A stretch of DNA of 49,592 bases from Enterococcus sp. BWB1-3 (GTDB taxonomy: Bacteria > Bacillota > Bacilli > Lactobacillales > Enterococcaceae). A program made the translations under genes and the position numbers. The stretch is from NCBI RefSeq assembly GCF_016745275.1, contig NZ_JADOEP010000030.1, forward strand, positions 1 to 49,592. The letters run 5' to 3'. Positions 10,663 to 20,248 of the stretch are shown here, in pieces. Numbering within the stretch: the stretch's first letter is position 1; each line of letters begins with the position of its first letter. The notes under the pieces are model-generated. The model was not told the origin of the DNA. It was given only the letters and a program-made list of their open reading frames with translations, and searched no databases.

Positions 10663-12249
10663 TCACCTCTTTTTCATTCTTAAAACTTTCTTACCAAATG
10701 GTACCATCAGCCATTCTCTGACTGTAAACAGTCGTAATTGTATAATTACAAAGAAAAATGTTGTCAGACCAAGCCCGACACCAATTAATGCAAAGATCAG
10801 CGCCAGCCCTCTATGCGCTGTAATCCCAAAAATCAGTCCGAGTATTCCTTGGTAAATCAATAAGACTATAACCATTATCCCAAGGCCAGTCAATAGCTTT
10901 TTTAAAAAGTTTCGTTCCTGCCAGAATTGATTCAACTTCCTGTCTGACATTTTCATCAATACCCCCTGAGTAACAAGTAATGCAAAAATGGTTGAAAGAC
11001 TTGAACCAACTGTTCCAAATCTCTGAGTCATGATACTGGTCAGCAGAAGCTTTACCAATATCCCGGCAGAAGCTGCCAGAAAAGAGATTTTAAAATTATT
11101 TTTACTTTGTAAAATACTCTGATAAGCCTGAATAATTGCCATAAAAGCAATGGCAAATACATAAAGACCCAGTACACCGTTTCCCTTATAATCTTTAAAT
11201 AAAGCAAAATTTATATAGGGAAGCAGCATTAGAAGTCCTGCTGAAGCCGCCGAAGCCACTGTAGTTGTCAATCTCAAAAACATTTTTGCTGCTTCATTAA
11301 ACTGCTTATCTTTTTTACCAATAAAATATTTTGTGAGCGCAGGAAGAAATGTAGAGCTAAGTGCAAGAGCAACTACAAGTCCCAGCTGAACTAAAGGCTG
11401 ACCTCTGTCATAAATCCCTTTGTCCATTTTAGCGGCTTTATCGGTCATTCCCGATAAAACTAAAGCATTCTTAATAAAAAATGAATCAACCAGCTGAAAA
11501 ACAATCAAAAAAGCGCTGTATAAAGAAACAAGTCCACCCTCAATAAACAATCGATGAAACAACTGTCTGCCTTTTTTATCTATTTTCCAGTGAATAAAAT
11601 AATTTGAGCTTGCAGGCTGTATTTTCCGATCATAATACCACAGACTGAAAACTGCTGCAGCTCCGCCCAATACTGCCCCGCCCATTGCCATTGTGCCGGT
11701 TTGATAGACATTCCAGCGAAATGATTTAAAGAAGCCGGCGGCCAGCAGAATTACACCTACACGAATCACTTGTTCAAGTACCTGAGAGACTGCACTTGGC
11801 GTCATCAGCAGATGTCCCTGAAAGTTCCCCCTGTAAAAAGACAAAACAGGAACCAGCAGAAAAGTGATCGAAACAACCTGAATAAGAGAAGCCAGTTGGA
11901 TATCTCCCATTAGGTAGGCCAGCCAGCCGCTTCCAAAAAAGAAAAAGAGGAAGCAGCCCAGACCGACTGCTGAAACAAACGGAAACAGTCGCTGCAGGAC
12001 CAGTTTTTTTTCACTGGTTGTTTCCTGCTCTGCAACGATTTTTGAAATAAACTGGGGCAGGCCCGACAACGCAAGTGTCATGGCAATACCATAAATTGGA
12101 TAAACCTGCTGATAAACATAAAAGCCTTCATCCCCAACCAGATTCTGAAAAGGAACTCGATAAACAGCGCTCAGTAATTTGGCTATGAAAGAGGCTATAG
12201 TCATTACCAGTGCCCCCTGAAGCATTAAACGAATTTCTTTGTGCGCCAT
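10663..12249 (-). CDS. Polysaccharide/lipid II flippase of the MOP superfamily (YabM/SpoVB-like)
   Basis: A 528-residue polytopic membrane protein with about 14 predicted helices. Its N-terminus is family-typical ([47 protein letters not shown]). Relatives flip undecaprenyl-linked sugars such as lipid II across the membrane. The mfd-flippase-rqcP-divIC context matches Bacillus yabM. The exact substrate cannot be told from sequence. GGGAGG precedes the ATG at 12249. Confidence 0.88.
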   Translation of the reverse strand: MAHKEIRLMLQGALVMTIASFIAKLLSAVYRVPFQNLVGDEGFYVYQQVYPIYGIAMTLALSGLPQFISKIVAEQETTSEKKLVLQRLFPFVSAVGLGCFLFFFFGSGWLAYLMGDIQLASLIQVVSITFLLVPVLSFYRGNFQGHLLMTPSAVSQVLEQVIRVGVILLAAGFFKSFRWNVYQTGTMAMGGAVLGGAAAVFSLWYYDRKIQPASSNYFIHWKIDKKGRQLFHRLFIEGGLVSLYSAFLIVFQLVDSFFIKNALVLSGMTDKAAKMDKGIYDRGQPLVQLGLVVALALSSTFLPALTKYFIGKKDKQFNEAAKMFLRLTTTVASAASAGLLMLLPYINFALFKDYKGNGVLGLYVFAIAFMAIIQAYQSILQSKNNFKISFLAASAGILVKLLLTSIMTQRFGTVGSSLSTIFALLVTQGVLMKMSDRKLNQFWQERNFLKKLLTGLGIMVIVLLIYQGILGLIFGITAHRGLALIFALIGVGLGLTTFFFVIIQLRLFTVREWLMVPFGKKVLRMKKR

Positions 12250-12273
12250 TTCGATTCCTCCCGTCTCTTTTTA

Positions 12274-15200
12274 CTACAAACTCGTTTTCTGTTTATATTT
12301 TTCCTGTCGCAAAGCTGAAACAAAAGCTGAAACTTCCTGAAGCCAGGCAGCTGCTTTCATTCCATTGTACAGTTGCAGCCGTATCGTCATTTTTTCATTA
12401 TCCACAGCCAAATCGGCTTTTAGAGAAGTAACCGCCAAAACTTCAAATATTTGCTCAACAGTGTATGTTTTTGTCCCAACTTTACTCAGCGTAAATTTGA
12501 TTACCTGCTGGTTCTTACGGATTGTTTCAAGTAGGGCCCTGTCTCCATCCATTTTTATCAGGCCTGTCATCAGAAGATAGGCAACCTCATCTGGGTATTC
12601 GCCAAATCGATCCAAAAGATCTGCTTCCAGCTCTTCGTACATCTCTTTATTCTCCAGCTGACGGATACGTTTATAAATTTCAATTTTCTGCCGTTCATCT
12701 GAAATATACTCATTTGGAAGATACGCATCAATTCCCAAGTCTATCTCAACTGATGTTTTCTGATCCAGAACTTTCTTCCCTTGCTTGCGGGCAACAGCAT
12801 CCTCCAGCATTTGAGAATACATGTCGAATCCAACTGAATCAATAAAGCCATGCTGCTGAGCCCCTAAAAGGTTGCCGGCTCCACGGATAGATAAATCCCG
12901 CATCGCTATTTTAAAACCGGACCCCAGTTCAGTGAAGTCTTTAATAGCTTCCAATCGTTTTTCACTGACTTCATTCAAAATTTTCTGCTGCTCATACATG
13001 AAATATGCATAGGCGACACGATTACTCCGCCCAACACGGCCGCGCAATTGATATAACGTTGACAATCCCATATAATCAGCATTTTCAACAAATAATGTAT
13101 TCGCATTTGGAATGTCTACACCTGTTTCAATAATAGTTGTTGTTACTAAAATATCATACTGCCGCTCAATGAAATCAAAGAGTGTGTTCTCAAGCTGAAT
13201 TTCAGTCATCTGACCATGAGCATAGGCAATTCGGGCTTGTGGGACCAGCGCCTGAAGCTCTTCCACTTTTTTCTCAATTGTGTCCACTCGATTATATAAA
13301 TAGAAAATCTGACCGTCTCTGGCCAGCTCCCGCTCAATCGCTTCACGAATAGCACCAAGATTATTTTCCATTACATAGGTTTGAATCGGATATCGGTTTT
13401 CAGGCGGTGTTTCAATCACAGACAGATCTCTTACGCCAAGCATCGACATATGCAGGGTTCTTGGAATCGGTGTAGCTGTCAGAGTCAGAACATCCACCTG
13501 GGACCGCAGCTGCTTCAGCCGTTCCTTATGCTTAACCCCAAACCGCTGCTCTTCATCTATAATCAAAAGTCCCAGATCGCCAAACACAATATCCTTTGAT
13601 AAAAGACGATGAGTTCCCACTACGATATCTACCTGACCTTTTTGTAACTGCTGGGTTGTTTCATTTTGCTGCTTTTTTGTTCTAAACCGGCTCAATAAAC
13701 CAACCTCTACAGGAAACCCTTCAAATCGGTCCTGAATCGTTTCATAGTGCTGCTGAGCTAAAATGGTTGTCGGAACAAGAAATGCCACCTGTTTTCCAGC
13801 TGAAATGGCTTTGAAAGCTGCACGCAGCGCAACTTCTGTTTTACCAAAACCAACGTCACCTACCAGCAGGCGATCCATTGGTCGGCTCTTTTCCATATCA
13901 TGCTTGATTTCAGCAGAACTGCGAAGTTGATCTTCCGTTTCTGAATAAGGAAAGGCATTCTCGAATTCTTTTTGATAGCCGTCATCTGGAGGAAACGCAA
14001 AGCCTTTTTCAGAATCCCGGGCAGCGTATAATTGAATCAGATCATCTGCAATATCTTCAATTTTCGCAGAAACTTTACTTTTCGTTTTTGTCCATTCGCT
14101 TCCGCCAAGCTTGTTGATTTTCGGTGTTTTAGATTCTGCAGCAACAAATTTCTGAATTAAATTCAGCTGAGTGACGGGAATAAAAAGCTTGTCATCATTT
14201 TTATACAGAATAGTGATATAGTCCTGATGAACACCATCAACTTCCAGTGTTTCCATGCCTATATATTTACCAATCCCATGATTCACATGAACCACGTAAT
14301 CTCCCTTTTTCAAATCACTGTAGCTTTTCAAACGTTCAGCATTTGAAATGGTCTGACGCCGGGTTTTCTTTTTGGTGACTGTATGAAAAATCTCTTTTTC
14401 TGTTATCACGACTAATTTTTCTGAAGGCAATTCAAAGCCTGTCTGCAACTCTCCGGGAACCAGCTGAATTCTTCCTTCTAAAAGCTGATTTTCGGCAACT
14501 GCCACACTGGATATATCAAAATCTCTGAACAGACTTTCAACTTTCTGAGCTCTCTCCTTCGTCGGTACGAACACTAAAACTGTTTGATCCTGTTTTTTCC
14601 AACGGTCCATTTCGGCCTTCAATAATGGCATCTGACCAAAAAACTGCTGCATGGACCGATATTGAAAATTGTGTATCTCCTGAAAACGAAGATTTCCCAT
14701 TCCTTTTTGGAAAAGAGAAAAGAATGTTGCCGCAAAACGCTGCTTTCTCAACTGATCATGAATCCCCATACCAAAAGTTTGTTCAGAAAAAACACGCTTC
14801 TCTTCCAGCTTTAGGACATGCCATTCGGCTTCTTCACGCGCAATTTCTCTTTCAGTTTCCAAGATGCGGGCATAATCATCCACAACCAGAAGACTGTCCT
14901 CAGGTAGATAATCCAAGATAGTTGTCGGTCCTTTATACAGAATATCAGCATAGTAACGGGCATTTTCCGTAGGAATGCCCTCTTCCCATGAAGTAATAAT
15001 CTGACCAAAGTATTCTTCCAGAAACACTTTATCTGTTTCTTCCTTAGTCACAGACAACCGTTTTTCCAGTAAATCCTGTAAGCGAACAATTCCAGAGGAC
15101 AGATCTTCATCTGAAAAAACTGTATCCGTCACGGGAGATAGATCCACTGAATCAATTACTTCAATTGAACGTTGCGTATCTGCTTCAAAATAACGTAAAG

Positions 15201-15801
15201 AATCTATTTCCACATCAAACAGCTCTGCTCTTACCGGATACTGTGAATTAAGGGGATAAACATCAACAATACTCCCTCTGATACTGAATTCTCCCGGCTT
15301 CCCTACTAAGGACTGTCTTTCGTAACCCATTAGAACCAGTTTTTGTGCCAGCTTATCCAACTCAACCTCTGTACCAATTTTCCAGTGAAGCTGTCTTTGT
15401 CTCCATGTTTCTTTTTCAGGAAGAAATTTTCTTAACCCCGCTGCAGGTACGACTATAATCCCTGTTTTGTCAGAAAGTAAAAAATTCAGTGCTTCAATGC
15501 GGTCGGTCCTGGCTTCTGGCGAAGAAAAGGCCATTTCTGCTGACAAAACCTCGTCAACAGGAAACAGATGGACTTCATCATCAGAAAGAACATTTCTCAA
15601 GTCTTCTACTAGCTGATTTGCATAGTATAGGTTGGGTACAGCCACCATCATTTTCTTCTTTTTATATTGATAGCCGCTGGTCATGACCAGCGTTTTCGCA
15701 GAGCCGGAAAGTCCCGTAATCAGTTGTCGGTGATTTCCAGTAAGTTTTTTAACCCACTCTTGAACAATACTGCTTTCACTAATTCGTTCAATAATATTCA
15801 T
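12274..15801 (-). CDS. mfd: Transcription-repair coupling factor Mfd
   Basis: DNA translocase that removes stalled RNA polymerase and recruits UvrA. The 1175 residues hold the UvrB-like N-terminal module and the CarD-like RNA polymerase-interacting domain (DYVVHVNHGIGKYIGMETL). The SF2 helicase core has Walker A GDVGFGKTEVALR and the DEEQ box. The translocation motif and C-terminal regulatory domain follow. I choose the ATG at 15801, eight bases after AGGAGGTGG; the longer GTG start lies within that site. It overlaps the operon pth-mfd-flippase. Confidence 0.96.
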   Translation of the reverse strand: MNIIERISESSIVQEWVKKLTGNHRQLITGLSGSAKTLVMTSGYQYKKKKMMVAVPNLYYANQLVEDLRNVLSDDEVHLFPVDEVLSAEMAFSSPEARTDRIEALNFLLSDKTGIIVVPAAGLRKFLPEKETWRQRQLHWKIGTEVELDKLAQKLVLMGYERQSLVGKPGEFSIRGSIVDVYPLNSQYPVRAELFDVEIDSLRYFEADTQRSIEVIDSVDLSPVTDTVFSDEDLSSGIVRLQDLLEKRLSVTKEETDKVFLEEYFGQIITSWEEGIPTENARYYADILYKGPTTILDYLPEDSLLVVDDYARILETEREIAREEAEWHVLKLEEKRVFSEQTFGMGIHDQLRKQRFAATFFSLFQKGMGNLRFQEIHNFQYRSMQQFFGQMPLLKAEMDRWKKQDQTVLVFVPTKERAQKVESLFRDFDISSVAVAENQLLEGRIQLVPGELQTGFELPSEKLVVITEKEIFHTVTKKKTRRQTISNAERLKSYSDLKKGDYVVHVNHGIGKYIGMETLEVDGVHQDYITILYKNDDKLFIPVTQLNLIQKFVAAESKTPKINKLGGSEWTKTKSKVSAKIEDIADDLIQLYAARDSEKGFAFPPDDGYQKEFENAFPYSETEDQLRSSAEIKHDMEKSRPMDRLLVGDVGFGKTEVALRAAFKAISAGKQVAFLVPTTILAQQHYETIQDRFEGFPVEVGLLSRFRTKKQQNETTQQLQKGQVDIVVGTHRLLSKDIVFGDLGLLIIDEEQRFGVKHKERLKQLRSQVDVLTLTATPIPRTLHMSMLGVRDLSVIETPPENRYPIQTYVMENNLGAIREAIERELARDGQIFYLYNRVDTIEKKVEELQALVPQARIAYAHGQMTEIQLENTLFDFIERQYDILVTTTIIETGVDIPNANTLFVENADYMGLSTLYQLRGRVGRSNRVAYAYFMYEQQKILNEVSEKRLEAIKDFTELGSGFKIAMRDLSIRGAGNLLGAQQHGFIDSVGFDMYSQMLEDAVARKQGKKVLDQKTSVEIDLGIDAYLPNEYISDERQKIEIYKRIRQLENKEMYEELEADLLDRFGEYPDEVAYLLMTGLIKMDGDRALLETIRKNQQVIKFTLSKVGTKTYTVEQIFEVLAVTSLKADLAVDNEKMTIRLQLYNGMKAAAWLQEVSAFVSALRQEKYKQKTSL

Positions 15802-15819
15802 CTGGCTAACCACCTCCTG

Positions 15820-16386
15820 TTATTTCCCATTAAATTGATTCATTGTATCTATAAAAGTATGCCCTTCGCATGCAAAAAGGGCAGCATCCGCTGCTCTTTT
15901 AACTGCCAGCAGAATATCCTCATGGACTGCTTTAGGAAATTTACTCAGCACATATTGAACAACTGTTTCATTTCCTGCCGGTCGACCAATTCCTACTTTA
16001 ATTCTTGGAAATACATTTGTCCCCAAATGTGAGATGAGGCTTTTCATTCCGTTATGTCCGCCTGCTCCGCCTTTTTCTCTCAGGCGAATCTTGCCAATCT
16101 CCAAGTCAAGATCATCATAGATTACGATAAGTTCATGATCCTCCACACCATAATAAGTCATTAACGGTCCCACTGAACGACCGGATTCATTCATAAATGT
16201 CAGCGGCTTCACCAGCATGATCTTTTCTGTTCCTATAAAGAACTCTGCAATGTCCGCCTCAAACTGAGACTTTTTAAACACAGCGCTTTGCCGATAAGCA
16301 ATTTCATCCACTGTAATAAACCCTATATTATGTTTCGTTTCCTGGTATTTACTTCCTGGATTTCCCAATCCAACGATCATTCTCAT
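15820..16386 (-). CDS. pth: Peptidyl-tRNA hydrolase
   Basis: Recycles peptidyl-tRNA released from ribosomes. The N-terminus is MRMIVGLGNPGSKYQETKHNIGF, with the catalytic histidine at about residue 19. FMNESGRSVGPL and IVIYDDLDLEIGKIRLREKGGAGGHNG complete the active site. I start at the ATG at 16386, six bases after AAAGGGGAG, which gives 188 residues as usual. The frame runs 30 codons further without support. It is the first gene of the pth-mfd operon. Confidence 0.95.
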   Translation of the reverse strand: MRMIVGLGNPGSKYQETKHNIGFITVDEIAYRQSAVFKKSQFEADIAEFFIGTEKIMLVKPLTFMNESGRSVGPLMTYYGVEDHELIVIYDDLDLEIGKIRLREKGGAGGHNGMKSLISHLGTNVFPRIKVGIGRPAGNETVVQYVLSKFPKAVHEDILLAVKRAADAALFACEGHTFIDTMNQFNGK

Positions 16387-16577
16387 TACAGACTCCCCTT
16401 TAATCTCTTTGTTCAGTGAGTCATTGACTACCGTCATAAAACTCATTGAATTTTTTATGTCCGAAAACTGCTGCATGTCTACTATCTTCCAAAGCTATGC
16501 CAATAATATTATCAGGGAGCAATTGTCCAACACAAAATACCCGAGCAGTCAATTAACTGCCCAGATTCTATCTTCAT

Positions 16578-16605
16578 AGTATAACACAATATCCGCTGTT
16601 CCTAA
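16578..16605 (-). promoter_or_regulatory. Promoter of the pth-mfd operon
   Basis: On the minus strand, TTAGGA (16605-16600), 16 bases, then TATACT (16583-16578), which is preceded by TGT (extended -10). It lies about 190 bases upstream of the pth start. Confidence 0.5.
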
Positions 16606-16746
16606 TATTTTAAAGATTAAAAATTCAATAGTTTATAGTTTGAAACCTTAGAACAATGTAACAAGCAAGAATAGTGAACTATCGAACATGTAAGAGTTAT
16701 CATTTATAACAGGTTCAAAAACTGTACTAATTTTGAGCGTAATCAC

Positions 16747-16775
16747 GTGACAAAAAGCACAGGTAATGATACTAT
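16747..16775 (+). promoter_or_regulatory. Promoter of ldh
   Basis: GTGACA (16747-16752), 17 bases, TACTAT (16770-16775), ending about 37 bases before the ldh ATG. AATCACGTGACA overlapping the -35 is a partial palindrome. It could hold a redox-regulator (Rex) site, but it is not a good match to the Rex consensus. Confidence 0.65.
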
Positions 16776-16812
16776 TCTTGTAGCAAAGAAACCTAAGAAG
16801 GGAATGGTACAC

Positions 16813-17793
16813 ATGAACGCAGCTGCAGAAAAAAAAGATCATCAAAAAGTAATTTTAGTGGGTGACGGTGCTGTCGGCTCCAGTTATGCTTTCGCTCTTG
16901 TTACTCAAAATATTGCTCAGGAAGTTGGTATCATTGATATCAACACGAAGAAGACTGAAGGAGATGCAATGGATCTTTCTCACGCCCTTGCCTTTACTTC
17001 TCCCAAAAAAATTTATGCTGCCTCTTATGAAGACTGCCACGATGCAGATCTTGTTGTACTGACAGCGGGTGCTCCACAAAAGCCCGGTGAAACAAGGATT
17101 GATCTGGTTCATAAAAATTTAAAAATAAATAAGGAAATTGTCACTCAAATCGTTGACTCAGGATTTAACGGAATCTTTTTAGTCGCAGCCAATCCTGTTG
17201 ATATCTTGACATATTCTACATGGAAGTTCTCAGGATTTCCTAAAGAACGCGTGATTGGTTCCGGAACTTCACTTGACTCTGCCCGTTTCCGTCAGGCAAT
17301 TGCTGAATTGGTAGAGGTTGATGCACGTAACGTCCATGCCTATATTCTGGGCGAACACGGTGATACTGAATTTCCTGTCTGGTCACATGCAAATGTTGCC
17401 GGTTTGCAGATTTATGAATGGATTAAAAACAATCCTGAGGTTGACGAAGAAGCAATGGTCAATCTATTCTTCAACGTACGTGATGCAGCTTACTCCATTA
17501 TTGATAAAAAAGGGGCAACATTCTATGGAATCGCCGTTGCTCTCGCCCGAATCACAAAAGCAATATTGGATGATGAAAATTCTGTCTTCCCGTTGTCAGT
17601 CTATCTGGATGGCGAATATGATCAAAAAGATATTTTTATCGGGGCTCCTGCAGTCATCAATCGTCAGGGCGTCAAACAGGTTATCGAAATTCCGCTGTCG
17701 GATTCCGAAAAAGACCGAATGAATGCTTCTGCTTCGGCACTTAAAGAAGTAATTAATTCCGCTTTTGAAAAGTTTGAAGCTGAGAAAAAATAA
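16813..17793 (+). CDS. ldh: L-lactate dehydrogenase
   Basis: Reduces pyruvate to L-lactate with NADH, the main redox sink of homolactic fermentation. Visible are the nucleotide-binding [12 protein letters not shown] (about residues 13-24), the substrate loop, and [12 protein letters not shown]. The catalytic histidine lies in [13 protein letters not shown]. At 326 residues it is very close to the Ldh-1 sequence I know from Enterococcus faecalis, which supports the genus call. The ATG at 16813 follows AAGAAGGG; the frame is open upstream of the promoter but that part is not coding. It is monocistronic, with a terminator at 17834-17876. Confidence 0.95.
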   Translation: MNAAAEKKDHQKVILVGDGAVGSSYAFALVTQNIAQEVGIIDINTKKTEGDAMDLSHALAFTSPKKIYAASYEDCHDADLVVLTAGAPQKPGETRIDLVHKNLKINKEIVTQIVDSGFNGIFLVAANPVDILTYSTWKFSGFPKERVIGSGTSLDSARFRQAIAELVEVDARNVHAYILGEHGDTEFPVWSHANVAGLQIYEWIKNNPEVDEEAMVNLFFNVRDAAYSIIDKKGATFYGIAVALARITKAILDDENSVFPLSVYLDGEYDQKDIFIGAPAVINRQGVKQVIEIPLSDSEKDRMNASASALKEVINSAFEKFEAEKK

Positions 17794-17833
17794 ACGACGG
17801 ATTACTGCAAAAGAAAATATCAAAAAATATTGG

Positions 17834-17876
17834 GAACTGTGCATCAGATGAACGAGGCTGGTATACAGTTCTTTTT
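17834..17876 (+). terminator. Terminator of ldh
   Basis: The arms 17834-17847 and 17858-17871 pair over 14 positions (one mismatch, two wobbles) and are followed directly by TTTTT. It lies 40 bases after the ldh stop. Confidence 0.8.
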
Positions 17877-17888
17877 GCAAACAAACAG

Positions 17889-17920
17889 GGGGACTGTGAC
17901 ATTAGTATGTCTGAGTCCCC
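17889..17920. terminator. Two-stage hairpin between convergent ldh and aldehyde dehydrogenase
   Basis: The outer stem pairs GGGGACT (17889-17895) with AGTCCCC (17914-17920). The inner stem pairs GACAT (17898-17902) with ATGTC (17907-17911) around TAGT. Positions 17889-17914 recur with one difference, inverted, at 9085-9110, so this is also a repeated element. It may serve the aldehyde dehydrogenase transcript from the minus side, although no long T-run follows. Confidence 0.55.
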
Positions 17921-18029
17921 TAGAGCCGAATAAACAGTGTTGCAGAAGCTTTATCACACCCTCCTGTTTGGATAGATACTTTTTGTAATTATTTAAAAAT
18001 TTCACTCCATTTTGCCGCACACAATTGTA

Positions 18030-19523
18030 CTAATACAATCCATCTGTTCCTTCTTTAGTTACAATGTAAATATTTTTCATTTGAGTATAAGCATCCAGCA
18101 TTGACTTGTGTGTCTCTCTGCCAATTCCCGATTTTTTATACCCTCCGAACGGTGCACCTGCCGGCAACTGATTATAGGTATTGATCCACATCCTGCCTGT
18201 CCTAACTCCTTTAGCTACTCTTAAAGCAGTGTTAATATTTTGGGAATAGACAGCTCCCCCCAAACCGTATTCAGAACGATTAGCCATTTCAATCACTTCT
18301 TCTTCTGTTTTAAATTTAATCACTGTGGCAACCGGACCAAATATCTCTTCTTGTGCAATGCACATTGCATTTGATGCATCTGCCAGAAGAGTCGGTGCTA
18401 GAAAAGCTCCTTTATCCAGACCATTTTTAGTTACACGGGCTCCGCCCGTAACAAGTCTGGCACCTTCTTTAATTCCAATATCCACATATTTCAGAATACC
18501 TTCCAGTTGCCGTTCATTCACCTGTGCACCCATTTGAGTATCTTTTTCCCAAGGCAATCCAACTTTTATCTCTTCAAATTTTATTTTCAGCTCTGCAAGA
18601 AAACGATCATAAATCCCTTCCTGAATAAAAATTCTGGAACCTGCACAACAAACCTGACCCTGATTAAATAAAATACCCATCTGTGCGCCTTCCAATGCTC
18701 TTTCCCAGTTTGCATCATCAAAAATAATATTTGCTGACTTTCCACCCAGCTCCAGTGTAGCAGGAATTAAACGCTTAGCAGCCGCTTTCGCCACTGTATA
18801 ACCGACTTCCGTTGAGCCTGTAAATGCCAGCTTGTCAAAGCCTTCATGCTCCAGCATATAGTTTCCTGAGTCAGAGCCTTTACCTGTGATTAAATTCACG
18901 ACACCTTTAGGAAGAACCTGATCAAAAATTTTGAATAACTCCAGTAAGCTCAGTGAGGTTGCTGAAGAAGGGTGAATAACGACTGTATTTCCAGCTGCCA
19001 GTGCAGGAGCCAGCTTCCACGCTCCCATTAGTAACGGAAAATTCCAGGGGATAATCTGACCAACAACACCTATAGGTTCTTTAATAACTAAAGAAAGAGT
19101 ATCTTTATCAAATTCCTTTAAAGTTCCTTCCTCTGAGCGAATCACACCAGCAAAATAGCGGAAATGATCTGAGCTCAGCGGAACATCGATACTTAACGTT
19201 TCTCTGATTGGTTTGCCGTTATCCAAGGTTTCAACCATAGCCAGGCGATCTGCATTTTCATCAATTAAATCAGCAATTTTTAGCAGCATATTACTTCTGG
19301 TAACTACGTCAACATCCTTCCAAGTGATAAATGCTTTTTGAGCCGCTTCAACCGCTCTGTCTACATCTTCATGGACTGCATCAATAAATTCTGCCAATGC
19401 CTCTCCATTACTTGGATTATAACTGGTCTTTTTCTTATTTCCTGATCCGGCAGTCCATTCTCCATCAATATACAATTGATAACTTGCATCCACAACTCCA
19501 AAAAAATCTGTTGAATTACTCAA
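18030..19523 (-). CDS. NAD-dependent aldehyde dehydrogenase
   Basis: Oxidises an aldehyde to the acid with NAD(P)+; cytoplasmic. Family marks are the cofactor region GQIIPWNFPLLM, FTGSTEVG, catalytic glutamate LELGGKSAN, and catalytic cysteine in NQGQVCCAGSR. Residues EEIFGPVATV and the C-terminal PFGGYKKSGIGRE are also present. I choose TTG at 19523 (497 residues), because GGCGG is seven bases upstream and this matches family length; the frame extends 51 codons further without support. The physiological substrate is unknown; acetaldehyde-type substrates are common in this clade. A cre-like operator sits before it. Confidence 0.9.
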   Translation of the reverse strand: MSNSTDFFGVVDASYQLYIDGEWTAGSGNKKKTSYNPSNGEALAEFIDAVHEDVDRAVEAAQKAFITWKDVDVVTRSNMLLKIADLIDENADRLAMVETLDNGKPIRETLSIDVPLSSDHFRYFAGVIRSEEGTLKEFDKDTLSLVIKEPIGVVGQIIPWNFPLLMGAWKLAPALAAGNTVVIHPSSATSLSLLELFKIFDQVLPKGVVNLITGKGSDSGNYMLEHEGFDKLAFTGSTEVGYTVAKAAAKRLIPATLELGGKSANIIFDDANWERALEGAQMGILFNQGQVCCAGSRIFIQEGIYDRFLAELKIKFEEIKVGLPWEKDTQMGAQVNERQLEGILKYVDIGIKEGARLVTGGARVTKNGLDKGAFLAPTLLADASNAMCIAQEEIFGPVATVIKFKTEEEVIEMANRSEYGLGGAVYSQNINTALRVAKGVRTGRMWINTYNQLPAGAPFGGYKKSGIGRETHKSMLDAYTQMKNIYIVTKEGTDGLY

Positions 19524-19545
19524 AAAATTACCGCCTTTCTTTTTA

Positions 19546-19559
19546 TGTTTACGCTTACA
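19546..19559 (-). promoter_or_regulatory. cre-like CcpA site upstream of aldehyde dehydrogenase
   Basis: The minus-strand TGTAAGCGTAAACA matches the cre consensus WGWAARCGYTWWMA at 13 of 14 positions. It lies directly downstream of a TATAAT (19565-19560) that I read as the -10 box. Bound CcpA would block transcription on preferred sugars. No good -35 box is visible. Confidence 0.5.
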
Positions 19560-19662
19560 ATTATAATAGATCAACTTGAAAAGTACAGTAGAATCATCAA
19601 AACGAATTATTTCGAAGTATATTACGCATTCATCTTGTATATAGGACCTTAAAACAGTAACG

Positions 19663-19701
19663 AAAAAAACTGACAAAAAGCTCAGAAGCTAAATGACAGT
19701 T
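19663..19701 (-). terminator. Probable terminator of the sirtuin-niaR group
   Basis: On the minus strand AACTG and CAGTT flank an inner AGCT/AGCT hairpin, followed by TTTTTTTCG. The stem is short and interrupted. It lies about 20 bases after the niaR stop. Confidence 0.4.
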
Positions 19702-19719
19702 TCTTAAGTTTGGACAAAA

Positions 19720-20232
19720 TTAATTCTGATAAAGAATTTTTTTCTCAAGCAATGCTTGTTTGATTATCTCCAAATGTTGCTGATCCCTGCAACGGATTGT
19801 ATGCAAATGAAGTCCGCCAGTCAGTTCTGACAGAAGTGCAGCGCGGCTGTGCTTAAGTGTATTAATAAAACGCTGTACCTCGCTTTCTGAACTGATTCTT
19901 AAATTTCCGGTCAGCTCGCCATAGATTGGGTGCTCCACAATAACATCAAGAATCTCGCCGCCCAGCTCTACGATACAGGATAATTCTTCTTCCGTCTGAT
20001 CCGGCCGATGCTGACAGACAATCTTTGCTGAAAATCCCCGTTCTTCTTTCTCCAACATATATCCTCGTGCAGTTGCGATGATCTCATGTCCTGAAGCACG
20101 CAGCAAAGCTACATCTCCTACAATAATTTGACGGCTGACTACGAACTTTCCAGCTAATTTGCTCGCACTGACCGGCTTTTCAGCTTCCTTCAGTACTTCT
20201 AAAATCTCTGTCCGTCGTTTTGTCCCCTCCAT
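19720..20232 (-). CDS. niaR: NAD biosynthesis transcriptional repressor NiaR
   Basis: Nicotinate-responsive repressor of NAD salvage and de novo genes in Firmicutes. The 170 residues show an N-terminal winged helix (RRTEILEVLKEAEKPVSASKLAG; SRQIIVGDVALLRASG). The C-terminal 3H domain has conserved histidines in EHPIYGELTG, LKHSRAALLSELTGGLHLHT. AGGTGAAAGT precedes the ATG. Its neighbour two genes upstream is an NAD-consuming sirtuin. Confidence 0.88.
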   Translation of the reverse strand: MEGTKRRTEILEVLKEAEKPVSASKLAGKFVVSRQIIVGDVALLRASGHEIIATARGYMLEKEERGFSAKIVCQHRPDQTEEELSCIVELGGEILDVIVEHPIYGELTGNLRISSESEVQRFINTLKHSRAALLSELTGGLHLHTIRCRDQQHLEIIKQALLEKKILYQN

Positions 20233-20248
20233 ACTTTCACCTCATTTA

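Noticed and set aside
16741-16752. Rex operator at the ldh promoter
   Set aside because: AATCACGTGACA is only partly palindromic and does not fit the TTGTGA-N6-TCACAA consensus well.
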